Shown here: positions 8,535-16,798 of the stretch, piece after piece | How positions within the stretch are numbered: the first letter of the stretch is position 1 | Layout of the letters: each line of letters opens with the position of its first letter | Source of the DNA: Inquilinus ginsengisoli_B | GTDB lineage: Bacteria; Pseudomonadota; Alphaproteobacteria; DSM-16000; Inquilinaceae | DNA length: 64,000 bases | Assembly: GCF_050434925.1 (NCBI RefSeq) | Contig: NZ_JBNDJK010000001.1 | Location: 7,750,001 to 7,814,000, forward strand | Reading direction: 5' to 3' | Made by a program: the position numbers and the translations under genes | Notes under the pieces: generated by a model | The model's input: only the letters and a program-made list of their open reading frames with translations | What the model was told of the DNA's origin: nothing | Database searches by the model: none

Positions 8535-9571
8535 GCAGGGCGATCCCGGTCAACGTGCTGACCGGCTTCCTGGGCAGCGGCAAGACCACGCTGCTGCGCC
8601 ACATCCTGGCCGATCCGGGCTTCGCCGGCTGCGCCGTGCTGATCAACGAGTTCGGCGAGGTCGGGCTGGACCACCACCTGCTGCAGGCGGTGGACGAGGA
8701 CGTGGTGCTGATGCAGAGCGGCTGCATCTGCTGCACCATCCGCGGCGACCTGGGCCGCGCCATCCGCGGCCTGTACGACCGGCGCGAGGCCGGCACCATT
8801 CCCGCCTTCGGTCGGCTGATCGTCGAGACCACCGGCCTGGCCGACCCGATCCCGGTCCTGGCGACGGTGATGAGCGAGCCGGTGATCCGCCACCATTTCC
8901 GCCTGGGCAACGTGATCGCCACGGTCGATGCGGTGAACGGTCTGGCGCAGCTGGACCGCCAGCCCGAGGCGGCGAAGCAGGCGGCGGTGGCCGACCGCAT
9001 CCTGGTAACCAAAACCGACCTGGCGTCGCCCGAGGCGGTGGCGGCGCTGGAGGTGCGGCTCCAGGCCATCAACCCGGCGGTGCCGCTGTGGCGGTCGGCC
9101 AACGCCCCGCCGCCGGCGGAGGAGCTGGTCGGCGGCGACGCCTTCGACCCCGCCACCAAGCCGGCCGAGATCCGCCGCTGGTTCGACCTGGCGCGCGCGG
9201 CCGGAGGCGACCACCATCACGGCCACGACATCAACCGGCACGGCCCGGACATCGCCGCCTTCGTGCTGGAGGTCGAGGATCGGGTCGACTGGACCGTGTT
9301 CGGCCTGTGGCTGACCCTGCTGCTGCACAGCCGCGGCGACGACGTGCTGCGGGTCAAGGGGCTGCTGCGCGTCGCCGGCACCGACACGCCGGTCGTGGTC
9401 CAGGGCGCACAGCACATCGTGCATGCGCCGAGCCATCTCGATGCCTGGCCGGACGCGGACCGGCGGTCGCGGCTGGTGTTCATCACCCGCGGCATTCCCC
9501 GGGCCGAGATCGAGCGGTCCTTCGCCGCCTTCCAGGCCGCCTTCGCCGACCCCGCGACGGTCGCAGCGTGA
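8531..9571 (+). CDS. CobW/COG0523-family GTP-binding metallochaperone
   Basis: 346 aa. P-loop GFLGSGKTT (res 12-20), the CxCC metal-binding motif at residues 65-68 (SGCICCTIRG), a TKTD base-recognition motif, a His-rich linker (GGDHHHGHD), and a C-terminal CobW_C region. These proteins couple GTP hydrolysis to delivery of Zn, Co or similar metals to a client enzyme. The nearest plausible client is the metal-dependent deacetylase-family hydrolase at 7169. The start overlaps the upstream gene by 4 bp. Confidence 0.9.
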   Translation: MSRAIPVNVLTGFLGSGKTTLLRHILADPGFAGCAVLINEFGEVGLDHHLLQAVDEDVVLMQSGCICCTIRGDLGRAIRGLYDRREAGTIPAFGRLIVETTGLADPIPVLATVMSEPVIRHHFRLGNVIATVDAVNGLAQLDRQPEAAKQAAVADRILVTKTDLASPEAVAALEVRLQAINPAVPLWRSANAPPPAEELVGGDAFDPATKPAEIRRWFDLARAAGGDHHHGHDINRHGPDIAAFVLEVEDRVDWTVFGLWLTLLLHSRGDDVLRVKGLLRVAGTDTPVVVQGAQHIVHAPSHLDAWPDADRRSRLVFITRGIPRAEIERSFAAFQAAFADPATVAA

Positions 9572-9670
9572 CCCGGCCGAACGGACCCAGCGCCGGGGGC
9601 GGACCCTCCGCCGCACTGGCCAGCCGCCGGCAAATCCGCTTCTAATACGACTTCGCCCGGGGGACGGACC

Positions 9671-10894
9671 ATGGCCGCGGACGCAGCCGACATCGTGTTG
9701 AGCAAGCCGGCGGTGCACACCGAGGGCCGGCCGCATCTGCGCGTGCTCGGCACCGAGATCACACTGCTCGACGGCATCCGCGAGCGGGCCGAGGCCGACC
9801 TGGGCATCACCATCGGCTACGAGACGCTGGATTTCCTGGGCGCGCAGCAGAAGGCGGCGACCCAGCCCGGCGCCTTCGACATCTACGACCAGTGCTTCCA
9901 CAGCCTCGACATCGTCTGGTTCTGGAAGGCGATCCAGCCGATCGACACGGGCCGTATCACCCACTGGGCCGAGGTCAACGACCTGACCAAGACCGGCCGC
10001 CTCAGCGCCGACGCCATGATCGGCCGCGGCGACGCGCCGGTGAAGAAGCTGTACGTCCAGCCCGACCGGTCGCTGGGGCCGCAGCCGTCGCGCCACATCA
10101 GCATGCTGCCGGCGGTGCACAATGTCGACGCCTTCGCCTATGACCCGACCGTGGTGCCGCCGGGCCAGCCCTACGACACCGAGAGCTGGGGCTGGCTGCT
10201 GGACGAGCGCTGGCGCGGCCGGGTCGCCCTGGTCGACGAGCCGGCGATCGGCGTGTTCGACGCGGCGCTGGCGCTGCAGGCCCGCGGCGAGGCCAGCTTC
10301 GCCGATATCGGCAACATGACGCTGGCGGAGATCGACCGGCTGATCGACATCTTGATCGCGCGCAAGCGCCAGGGTCATTTCTGCGGTTTCTGGCAGACCA
10401 TGGCCGACGCCAAGCGGCTGATGGTCGACCATCGCGCCGCGATCCAGAGCAGCTGGGCCCCGGCCGCGGTCGCCCTGTCCGGCCTGGGCGTGCCGGTGCG
10501 CGAGGCGGCGCCGCGCGAGGGCTATCGCGCCTGGCATGGCGGCCTGTGCATCGCGGCGCCCCTGTCCGGCCGGGCGCTGGATGTCGCCTATGCCTATCTG
10601 AACTGGTGGCTGTCCGGCTGGCCCGGCGCGGTGATGGCCCGGCAGGGCTATTACATGTCGATCCCGAAGCGGGTGCGCCCGTTCCTGGACCCGGCCGAGT
10701 GGGACTACTGGTACGAGGGCAAGCCGGCGGCCAAGGATCTGGAAGGCACCGACGGCCGGGTGGCGGTGAAGGCCGGTGCCGTTCGCTCCGGCGGCTCCTA
10801 CTGGCGCCGCGCCAGCCGCATCGCCGTGTGGAACACGGTGATGGACGAGCACAATTACCTCGCCCGCCGCTGGTCGGAGCTGACGGGGAGCTGA
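9671..10894 (+). CDS. Solute-binding protein-like, PotD family, without a signal peptide
   Basis: 407 aa paralogue of the binding protein at 4777. It shares the EGYRAW motif, GYYMSIPK, DYWYEGKP and the closing WSEL. The N-terminus (MAADAADIVLSKPAVHT) has no basic-hydrophobic signal and no twin arginine, and the SBP homology starts almost at once (LRVLGTEITLLDGI). GGGGGACGGACC precedes the ATG. Either it works in the cytosol as a ligand-binding protein or the true export signal was lost. No good upstream start was seen in the 100 bp after CobW. Confidence 0.85.
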   Translation: MAADAADIVLSKPAVHTEGRPHLRVLGTEITLLDGIRERAEADLGITIGYETLDFLGAQQKAATQPGAFDIYDQCFHSLDIVWFWKAIQPIDTGRITHWAEVNDLTKTGRLSADAMIGRGDAPVKKLYVQPDRSLGPQPSRHISMLPAVHNVDAFAYDPTVVPPGQPYDTESWGWLLDERWRGRVALVDEPAIGVFDAALALQARGEASFADIGNMTLAEIDRLIDILIARKRQGHFCGFWQTMADAKRLMVDHRAAIQSSWAPAAVALSGLGVPVREAAPREGYRAWHGGLCIAAPLSGRALDVAYAYLNWWLSGWPGAVMARQGYYMSIPKRVRPFLDPAEWDYWYEGKPAAKDLEGTDGRVAVKAGAVRSGGSYWRRASRIAVWNTVMDEHNYLARRWSELTGS

Positions 10895-10922
10895 GGCCGG
10901 ATTCCGCGCAGCGGCGCGGCCG

Positions 10923-11064
10923 GCCCCCTCACCCTCCCGTCGCCAACGCGACGGGCCCCTCCCTCTCCCCGAGGAGAGGGAAAAAAGCACGGCGCTCCAT
11001 TCACCTCTCCTTGGGGAGAGGTCGAAATCGCGCAGCGATTTCGAGTGAGGGGGTGGCCCGGCCT
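10923..11064. repeat. Palindromic intergenic repeat, about 140 bp
   Basis: CCCCTCACCCTCCC at the left matches GAGTGAGGGGG at the right in inverse orientation. Between them are nested hairpins: CCGTCGCCAACGCGACGG, CTCTCCCCGAGGAGAGG and CGAAATCGCGCAGCGATTTCG. It fills the gap between the convergent binding-protein gene and the minus-strand gene at 11087. It may act as a bidirectional terminator or be a miniature repeat. It differs in sequence from the other repeats of this window. Confidence 0.65.
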
Positions 11065-11086
11065 ATCCGACCAGCCTCGCGGCCGG

Positions 11087-11941
11087 TCACCCGGTGTCGG
11101 GTTCGACCGGCTCCTCATAGTCGCCGGGGAAGTCGATGCCGAGCGATCGGCAGAGGCGTTCGGCGGCCGGGGCGGGCGGCTCGGCGTCGATCAACGCTTC
11201 GACATCGGGTTCCTTGAGCCAGCCCTCCAGCCCGGCCTGGAGGGCCGCGGCCTTCTTACGGTCGGAGATGGCGTCGAGCGTCTGCTGCATCAACTCGACC
11301 AGCCTGGCCCGGCGCCGCTGCCGGACCTCGTCCGGCGTGCCGGTCGGCGGCGGCGGGTACGGCGCATCGGACCAGTCGGCGGCCCGGCGGCGCCATTCGT
11401 CCGACAGCCCGAGGCCGCAGGCCAGGCCCATGATCACCGAACCGACCGTCCGGTCCTCGATCCGGTCCTCCTCGTCGCGGTAGAGCTCGTCGAGCCGCTC
11501 GTGCAGCTTGTTGGTGTACTGATCGGCCTCGTCGAGCTTCCGGGTCGACTGGGCGGGGTTCCAGATCAGGGCTTCAAGAGCGCCGGTGACATGGTCGCGC
11601 TGGCGGGCGCGGCGGGCCTTGCGGTCGGCCTTGTCGCGGGCGCAGAGATCGGCGGCGGCGCGGCTGCGCAGCGCCAGGGCCCGCTGCACCGTGCGGGCAT
11701 GGCGGGCGAAGGCGAGGCCGTGATCCACGGCCGCCGGGGCATCGGCCCGGGGCGCCTCGGCCTCGGGTACGGTCTCAGGCCGCTCGGCCTGGGCGATGGC
11801 CTTGGCGCCCTCCGCCTCGACCAGCCTCATGCCGATCTCGGCGATGCGCGTCAGCATCCCGATCTGCTGCAGCGCGAGGCTGCGGCAATGGGCCTGGACG
11901 TCGAGCTCGGACTCTGCACCTCTTTCCATAGAACATAGCAT
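11087..11941 (-). CDS. Hypothetical protein, charged, helical
   Basis: 284 aa, not recognised. It is rich in Ala, Arg, Glu and Asp with long predicted helices: an N-terminal helix (LALQQIGMLTRIAEIGMRLVEAEG), an Arg/Lys-rich middle (DKADRKARRARQRDH) and a C-terminal acidic tail (FPGDYEEPVEPDTG). It has no signal peptide and no membrane segment. Codon use is host-like (G/C third positions), supporting a real gene. It is divergent from rpiR at 12095, and a 16-bp palindrome lies between them. A second ATG at 11929 is possible. Confidence 0.7.
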   Translation of the reverse strand: MLCSMERGAESELDVQAHCRSLALQQIGMLTRIAEIGMRLVEAEGAKAIAQAERPETVPEAEAPRADAPAAVDHGLAFARHARTVQRALALRSRAAADLCARDKADRKARRARQRDHVTGALEALIWNPAQSTRKLDEADQYTNKLHERLDELYRDEEDRIEDRTVGSVIMGLACGLGLSDEWRRRAADWSDAPYPPPPTGTPDEVRQRRRARLVELMQQTLDAISDRKKAAALQAGLEGWLKEPDVEALIDAEPPAPAAERLCRSLGIDFPGDYEEPVEPDTG

Positions 11942-11961
11942 GAACGAGATCGAGGCGGGCG

Positions 11962-11977
11962 CGCAATGAACATTGCG
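11962..11977. promoter_or_regulatory. Perfect 16-bp palindrome, operator candidate
   Basis: CGCAATG-AA-CATTGCG, perfect 7-bp arms with a 2-bp spacer. It lies 20 bp upstream of the minus-strand gene at 11087-11941 and about 120 bp before the RpiR regulator. A dyad of this size and position is typical of a repressor site. Which protein binds it is unknown. Confidence 0.45.
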
Positions 11978-12035
11978 TTAACAACCGGTCCAGGGGCCGG
12001 TGCAGGCGGCGCCAGGCTGGATCGCCACACTTCTC

Positions 12036-12071
12036 TGTAGCAACTGCTTCGTGTATGAGTGTTTGTAGCAA
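12036..12071 (+). promoter_or_regulatory. Direct repeat TGTAGCAA upstream of rpiR
   Basis: TGTAGCAA occurs at 12036-12043 and 12064-12071, 28 bp start to start, immediately before the RpiR-family gene. The even spacing (under three helical turns) and location suggest an autoregulatory site. The second copy would fall inside the coding region if translation began at the GTG at 12059, which favours the GTG at 12095. Confidence 0.3.
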
Positions 12072-12094
12072 TCGCAACATCAGCGTGTCCAGAC

Positions 12095-12988
12095 GTGACC
12101 GACTCCGCCCCACTCCCGATCGACCAGCGCGTCGAGGCGGCGCTCGAGCGGCTGTCGCCGGCGGAGCAACGGGTCGCGCGCTTCCTCGTCGCGCAGAAGG
12201 AAACCGCCCTGCTCTCCTCCGCCGCGGAGATCGCGGCGCGAGCCGGCACCAGCGATGCGACGGTGGTGCGGACGGCGCGGTCGCTCGGCTTCGAGGGGCT
12301 GTCGCAGCTGCGCGAGGCGCTGCTGGCCGACCTCACCGGGACGACGACGCCGGGCAGCCGCATGCGCCGCACCCTCGATGACGTCGGCGGCGACGCGGCC
12401 GGCGCGCTGCAGCACGTGCTGTCGATCCATCGCGAGGCCACCGAGGTCCTGGCCCGGCCGGAATTCCAACAGCCCTTTGCGCATGCGGTCGAGATCCTGG
12501 CCGCCGCCCGGCGCCGGCATGTCTTCGGCATCGGGCCGTCCGGCAGCCTGGCCGAATATGCGGCGCTGCAGTTCAGCCGCATCGGGCTGCCCAGCGAAGC
12601 GCTGGCCGCGACCGGCGTTGGCCTGGCCGACCGGCTGCTGCGGGTCGCCGAGGGCGACGCGCTGATCCTGATCGCCTATGCGCCGATCTACCGCGAGGTG
12701 GCGGTGACACTCGATGTCGCCGAGCGGCACCGGGTGCCGGTGCTGCTGGTCAGCGACAGCCTCGGCCCCTTCGTCCGCGACCGTGTCGCCGAGATCCTGC
12801 CGGTGCCGCGCGGCCGGGCCGACCATCTATCGATGCATGCCGGCACCATGCTGCTGATCGAGGCGCTGGTCGTCGCCCTGGCCGCCCGCGACCGCGAGCG
12901 CGCGCTGGCCGGCCTCGAGACGCTGGGCGCCCTGCGCGGCGAGATCGACAAGCTCTGGCTGAGACGGGGGCCGAAACGGACGCCATGA
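12095..12988 (+). CDS. MurR/RpiR family transcriptional regulator
   Basis: 297 aa from the GTG at 12095; another GTG at 12059 would add 12 residues. An N-terminal RpiR helix-turn-helix (AAEIAARAGTSDATVVRTAR) is followed by a C-terminal SIS sugar-phosphate-binding domain (HVFGIGPSGSLAEYAALQF). RpiR proteins sense phosphosugars. The stop overlaps the next gene's ATG (ATGA at 12985), so it is coupled to a membrane protein rather than to a sugar pathway, which is unusual. Targets may include its own promoter (TGTAGCAA repeats). Confidence 0.88.
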   Translation: MTDSAPLPIDQRVEAALERLSPAEQRVARFLVAQKETALLSSAAEIAARAGTSDATVVRTARSLGFEGLSQLREALLADLTGTTTPGSRMRRTLDDVGGDAAGALQHVLSIHREATEVLARPEFQQPFAHAVEILAAARRRHVFGIGPSGSLAEYAALQFSRIGLPSEALAATGVGLADRLLRVAEGDALILIAYAPIYREVAVTLDVAERHRVPVLLVSDSLGPFVRDRVAEILPVPRGRADHLSMHAGTMLLIEALVVALAARDRERALAGLETLGALRGEIDKLWLRRGPKRTP

Positions 12989-13739
12989 CCGATACCACCG
13001 CCATCCTCTCCACCGTCACCGCCGCTTTCCTCGGCTCCTTCGTCGAGTGGTGGAGGCGTTCACCATCATCCTGGCCGTCGGCCTGTCGCAGAGCTGGCGG
13101 CCGGCCTTCATCGGCACCGCGGCCGCCCTCGGGGTGCTGGCGGTGCTGGTCCTGCTGCTCGGCCCGCTGCTGGAGCTGATCCCGATCGAGGCGCTGCAAT
13201 TCGTCATCGGCACGCTGCTGATCCTGTTCGGGCTGCGCTGGCTGCGGAAGGCGATCCTGCGGGCGTCGGGCCTGATCGCGCTGCGCGACGAGGCGCGCGC
13301 CTTCGCCGCCGAAACCGACCAGCTGCGCCGCCGCAGCGCCGAGCGCCGCGCCGACTGGCTGGCCGGCATCGCCGCGTTCAAGGCGGTGCTGCTGGAGGGC
13401 ACCGAGGTCGTGTTCATCGTCGTCGCCGTTGGCGCCGGGCGCGGCCTGACCGGCTATGCCAGCCTCGGCGCCGCAGCCGCGTGCCTGCTGGTGCTGGTGA
13501 TCGGGCTGGCGGTGCACAAGCCGCTGTCGCGGGTGCCGGAGAACACGCTGAAATTTGCCGTCGGCCTGCTGCTCACGTCCTTCGGCGTGTTCTGGACCGG
13601 CGAGGGGCTGGGCGCCGACTGGCCGGGTGCCGACCTGTCGCTGCTGGGCATCCTGGCGGTGGTCGCGGCCGTGTCCTTCGCCGCCGTCCGGCTGCTGCGG
13701 CCGCCCGCCGGCGCGCCGGCCCGGGAGGTGGCGCCATGA
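12985..13739 (+). pseudogene. COG4280-type integral membrane protein, single-base frameshift
   Basis: The ATG at 12985 opens MTDTTAILSTVTAAFLGSFVE and then runs into a wrong frame (WWRRSPSS). The next frame over continues VVEAFTIILAVGLSQ to 13739. Joining them after FVE at about 13046 gives a 251-residue multi-pass protein with about seven membrane segments and a conserved VVEAFT motif, so one G is missing (GAGTGGTGG where GAGGTGGTGG is expected). The length 755 is 2 modulo 3, consistent with one deletion. It may be a real lesion or a sequencing error. An internal start at 13047 or later would give a truncated protein lacking the first helix. Confidence 0.8.
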
Positions 13740-13960
13740 CCGCGATCAAGGGCGTGCTGGCCGAGCTGCTGGGCCTGTTCATCGACGACGGCGCCCTGGC
13801 GCTGGCCGCGATCGCGCTGATCGCCGCCGTCGCCGCGGCGGTCCGCTGGGCCGGGCTGCCGGGGCTGGAGGGCGGGCTGCTGATCCTCTTCGGCTGCCTG
13901 CTGATCCTGGCCGAGAGCCTGGCCCGGGCGGCGCGGGCGAAGCGCCGCGGCGGGGGGTGA
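13736..13960 (+). CDS. Small membrane protein
   Basis: 74 aa. Two hydrophobic helices (LALAAIALIAAVAAAVRWAG and GGLLILFGCLLILAESLARA) and a basic C-terminus (RAKRRGGG). It starts in an ATGA overlap with the COG4280-type membrane protein, so it probably forms a complex with it. Function unknown. Confidence 0.75.
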   Translation: MTAIKGVLAELLGLFIDDGALALAAIALIAAVAAAVRWAGLPGLEGGLLILFGCLLILAESLARAARAKRRGGG

Positions 13961-14157
13961 TCGGAGCCGCCATGCGACAGCCAACTCCGGCGCAGTGGTA
14001 AGGCGAAGGCCTGCTAAAAGCGCTGTCACCGCCATTCGGGCGGGCGGCTCCGCCGGGCCGCGGCGCATGAGGATCCATTCCTGGGCACCGCGGGGTCGGC
14101 CATACTCACCGGTCGCCCGCGCCGATCGCGGCGGCATGACGAGGAGGGCGAACCGCA

Positions 14158-14640
14158 ATGCCGTTGTCCACGATCCCGCGCTGCGTCGCGCTGAGCCTGA
14201 TCCTGACGGCCTGCGTCCAGGCGCAGCCCGCGCCGCTGCTCCCGGCGCCGATGTCGCCGGCATCGGGCGCGCCGACGGCGATCGCCACCAATGTCGGCAA
14301 AGCGCCGTACGCGTTCCCGACCCCTCGGGCGCAGCCGCAGCCGGTCCTGTCGAAAGGAGATGAAGGCGCGATCCGCGACAAGGTCAGACAGTGCTGGAAC
14401 GTCGGCTCCCCCGAGGGTCCCACCAGATCCGTCGTCTCCATCCGCGTCACCCGGATCAACCCCGACGGGACGATCCCGCCCGGCGCGGCCTCCATCGCCG
14501 ATGAGGGCGGCAGCCCGGCCTGGGCTCGTGCCGCCCTGCGGGCGGTGGTCAACCCTGTCTGCCAGCCCTGGCCGGTCCCGCAGGGCGGGTGGCCGGACGG
14601 GAGCTTCATCCTGGTCTTCGACGCGAGGGAGTTGTTCTGA
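14158..14640 (+). CDS. Lipoprotein with TolA/TonB C-terminal-like domain
   Basis: 160 aa. A signal peptide ends in a lipobox (LILTAC, Cys19), followed by a Pro/Ala-rich linker (res 20-65) and a domain resembling the periplasmic C-terminus of alphaproteobacterial TolA: IRDKVRQCWNV, VSIRVTRINPDG, an AxRAVxxxCQP core and the closing FDARELF, where TolA usually ends FDPRDMF. It lacks the TolA membrane anchor and long helix, so it is a stand-alone, lipid-anchored form. It may contact TolB, Pal or porins (inference). GAGGAGGGC lies just upstream of the ATG. Confidence 0.75.
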   Translation: MPLSTIPRCVALSLILTACVQAQPAPLLPAPMSPASGAPTAIATNVGKAPYAFPTPRAQPQPVLSKGDEGAIRDKVRQCWNVGSPEGPTRSVVSIRVTRINPDGTIPPGAASIADEGGSPAWARAALRAVVNPVCQPWPVPQGGWPDGSFILVFDARELF

Positions 14641-14782
14641 CCTGGTCGAGCGGAGGGGCGGCTTGGCCGGATTCGATCCTGAGCGGCCACTGCAGCCTCA
14701 CGACCGGAAGCACGTCATGAGTTTGGCACCTGCCCTCTATCTTGCGGAAGGAAACGTCGCCGATGACATTGTCATAGAGCCA

Positions 14783-15994
14783 TCATTTCACCTTCACCGC
14801 CCTAATGGCGGCGAACTCCTGCGCGTCCTTCACCGCTTCGACCAGTTTTTCCATCCACGCATCTGAGTAGGTGTAGTCCTTATGGGCCGCATGATAGATG
14901 CAATACGCTTTGTCGGTATTTTCCGGCTGAGCCGAGCCGTTCTTCGGTCGAATCTTGTACTTGCGAATCGCCTGCAGATGATTGTGTGAAGTGAAACCCT
15001 TCTTGGTCTTCGCCGCGACCAGCTTCACCACCTTGCTCGGCTTATATGGATAGAGCTCATCCGCCGCGACCTTCTTTGAAAGGACGTTGTGGATCTCCTT
15101 GCCTTCAGCCGAGTCAGGGTTCACGAACTGGATATGAGCCTTCGACTTCGGCGCCGCGGTAAGCGTGTAGACGACCTGGAACTGAAAATCGGTGTCGTTG
15201 ATCTGCTCCGACGTCATGCCCTCGGTGATCAGCGCGTCGACCGCCGCGATATGCTCCGGCAGCTCGTACTTATTGATCTGCGTCACCTGGTCGAGATTCA
15301 TGCGCGCGAACTGCAGTGCGAATGAGAGATCGTTTGCCAGCGTGAGCCTGTCCCCAAAGATCTCGCAGATTGTCCGATCAAAGTTGAGGCAGCACGCCTG
15401 GAACATGCCGAGCCATTTTAGATCTGCCTTGCCAAGCAGGTGATGCTCGACCCGGTCTCGGAGGATCTTCAATGCGTTGAGGTTCTTTTTCACGCCGTCC
15501 TTCAGCGGGCAATCCTGCCGGGCGATCATCTCGCTAAGCGCCATGGACTGGCCTTGCTCGTTGACGATCTGTACCGTCGTCTTGCGCATGTAGTACTCGT
15601 GCATGAGATAGGTCCATGCCACGTTCGCAAGCATGGTGAAAACCTCAGTCTTGAACTTTAGCCCGGCGCTGTTGAACACCTGCACCGCGAGGATCATCGC
15701 CTCACGCGCGCGAATGAGCCGCTCATCGTCATACCGATTGAGACCGGTCTGGCTGTCGTACGCCTGCCGGTGGAGCATGAAGTAGGCGACCTCGTCGTCG
15801 GTCGCTGGCTTCTGGTTCGCGTCGCTCTTTACGTTTGAGACACGGCCGAAGTTGACGGCCGTCTGCCGACCACTGTTGATCCAAGCATGGATATCCTGAT
15901 TGCGCCGGCCCTTTGCAAACAGCGCCTTTACTATGCGTTTTTCGAGGTCCGTCAGCCCCTTTTTTTGTTCCCCCGCCATTCGCGTCTCCCGCAA
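14783..15994 (-). CDS. DUF3644-like protein with HTH and HEPN-type Rx4H motif
   Basis: 403 aa (or 398 from the ATG at 15979). The N-terminal part (res 15-55) looks like a helix-turn-helix with NQDIHAWINSGRQTAVNFGR. The helical middle resembles DUF3644 (AREAMILAVQVFNSAGLKFK) and carries LRDRVEHH, i.e. R179-x4-H184, matching the catalytic Rx4-6H of HEPN ribonucleases. The C-terminal 150 residues are basic and unassigned. Codons are less GC-biased than neighbours. It lies 129 bp downstream of a nuclease-like gene on the same strand. Defence or toxin role inferred, not shown. Confidence 0.75.
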   Translation of the reverse strand: MRETRMAGEQKKGLTDLEKRIVKALFAKGRRNQDIHAWINSGRQTAVNFGRVSNVKSDANQKPATDDEVAYFMLHRQAYDSQTGLNRYDDERLIRAREAMILAVQVFNSAGLKFKTEVFTMLANVAWTYLMHEYYMRKTTVQIVNEQGQSMALSEMIARQDCPLKDGVKKNLNALKILRDRVEHHLLGKADLKWLGMFQACCLNFDRTICEIFGDRLTLANDLSFALQFARMNLDQVTQINKYELPEHIAAVDALITEGMTSEQINDTDFQFQVVYTLTAAPKSKAHIQFVNPDSAEGKEIHNVLSKKVAADELYPYKPSKVVKLVAAKTKKGFTSHNHLQAIRKYKIRPKNGSAQPENTDKAYCIYHAAHKDYTYSDAWMEKLVEAVKDAQEFAAIRAVKVK

Positions 15995-16123
15995 TCCATC
16001 TGTCTATCTGTGAAGAACTGAGACTGATTTCCGCGGCAACACGCCAGCAAGGATGTCCCCGTCCAAGCTATGGAGTCGCCCTTGCGTCACCCCTCAGTAT
16101 CCTCGATGTCGCGATTGGCGCGA

Positions 16124-16798
16124 TCAAAATACTTCCTGGCCTTCACTATGGTGCGTGAGGTGCCCCTTTGCCTCAAGGTGGATGATGTGCGGCGGAGGGA
16201 GGTCCAATACGCTCCCACTGTGGATGCGCGGGTCACCCACTGGGCATCTAAAAATCTCTAAGAAGAATCGATACGACGTCCAAGTGCACTGCTTATGGAT
16301 TTGTGGATTTGTGGTGCCGGCGAATCGCGTCGCTGGGCCGACCCGCATCTCCGACTTCGTGTAGTTGATCACAAAGGATGCAGACGTGTGGTCGAGCATC
16401 CGCAGACACTGGCCGTGTAGCTCAGCAAGCTTGGTGGATGAGGTGTCTTCGGATGCACCAACCCTCTTTGCCTGAATTAGAACGCCCTTACTATACTTCT
16501 GCGTGGGCGTATCCAGTTTGACATGAAGTAGTATGTCAGCACCGATACGCTTTTCATCGGCCGCTTTGCCACTACCGTTGCTTACGATGGAACTGGACCA
16601 ACTCAAGCCGCCGATCCGTCTTCCTCCAAATCTTGCATCGAGCTGCGCGATCAGATATGTGCTAATCTCCGGCTCCGCCGGCAATCCACCCGCTGCATAT
16701 TTCGCCGTAGTGGTCTCAACTGCGTTCTCTGCGACCAAAGCAGCAGCTCGCATAGCGTCATCGAACGTCACTTTTCTTCGCCCCCCGGGAGTTACCAA
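16124..16798 (-). CDS. PD-(D/E)XK nuclease-like protein
   Basis: 224 aa from TTG at 16798; GTG at 16771 behind a G-rich stretch is an equally good start. The pattern is typical of the restriction-endonuclease fold: a helix with Glu44 (PEISTYLIAQLDARF), Asp88 in RIGADILL, then VLIQAK (Q109, K111) 20 residues later, i.e. D-x20-QxK. A C-terminal helical region follows (QCLRMLDHTSASFVINY and a CPVGD segment). It is AT-richer than the host and probably co-transcribed with the DUF3644-like gene downstream. No exact family name is assigned. Confidence 0.65.
   Translation of the reverse strand: MVTPGGRRKVTFDDAMRAAALVAENAVETTTAKYAAGGLPAEPEISTYLIAQLDARFGGRRIGGLSWSSSIVSNGSGKAADEKRIGADILLHVKLDTPTQKYSKGVLIQAKRVGASEDTSSTKLAELHGQCLRMLDHTSASFVINYTKSEMRVGPATRFAGTTNPQIHKQCTWTSYRFFLEIFRCPVGDPRIHSGSVLDLPPPHIIHLEAKGHLTHHSEGQEVF

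Noticed and set aside
6977..10990. 1337-codon open frame on the minus strand
   Set aside because: Antisense to the deacetylase, CobW and binding-protein genes, all of which carry recognisable motifs.
12985..13179. Short separate gene MTDTTAILSTV...
   Set aside because: Better explained as the N-terminus of the frameshifted membrane protein, since the neighbouring frame continues the same family sequence.
14640..14783. Integration site for the AT-rich islet
   Set aside because: No tRNA, no direct repeats and no integrase seen at either edge.
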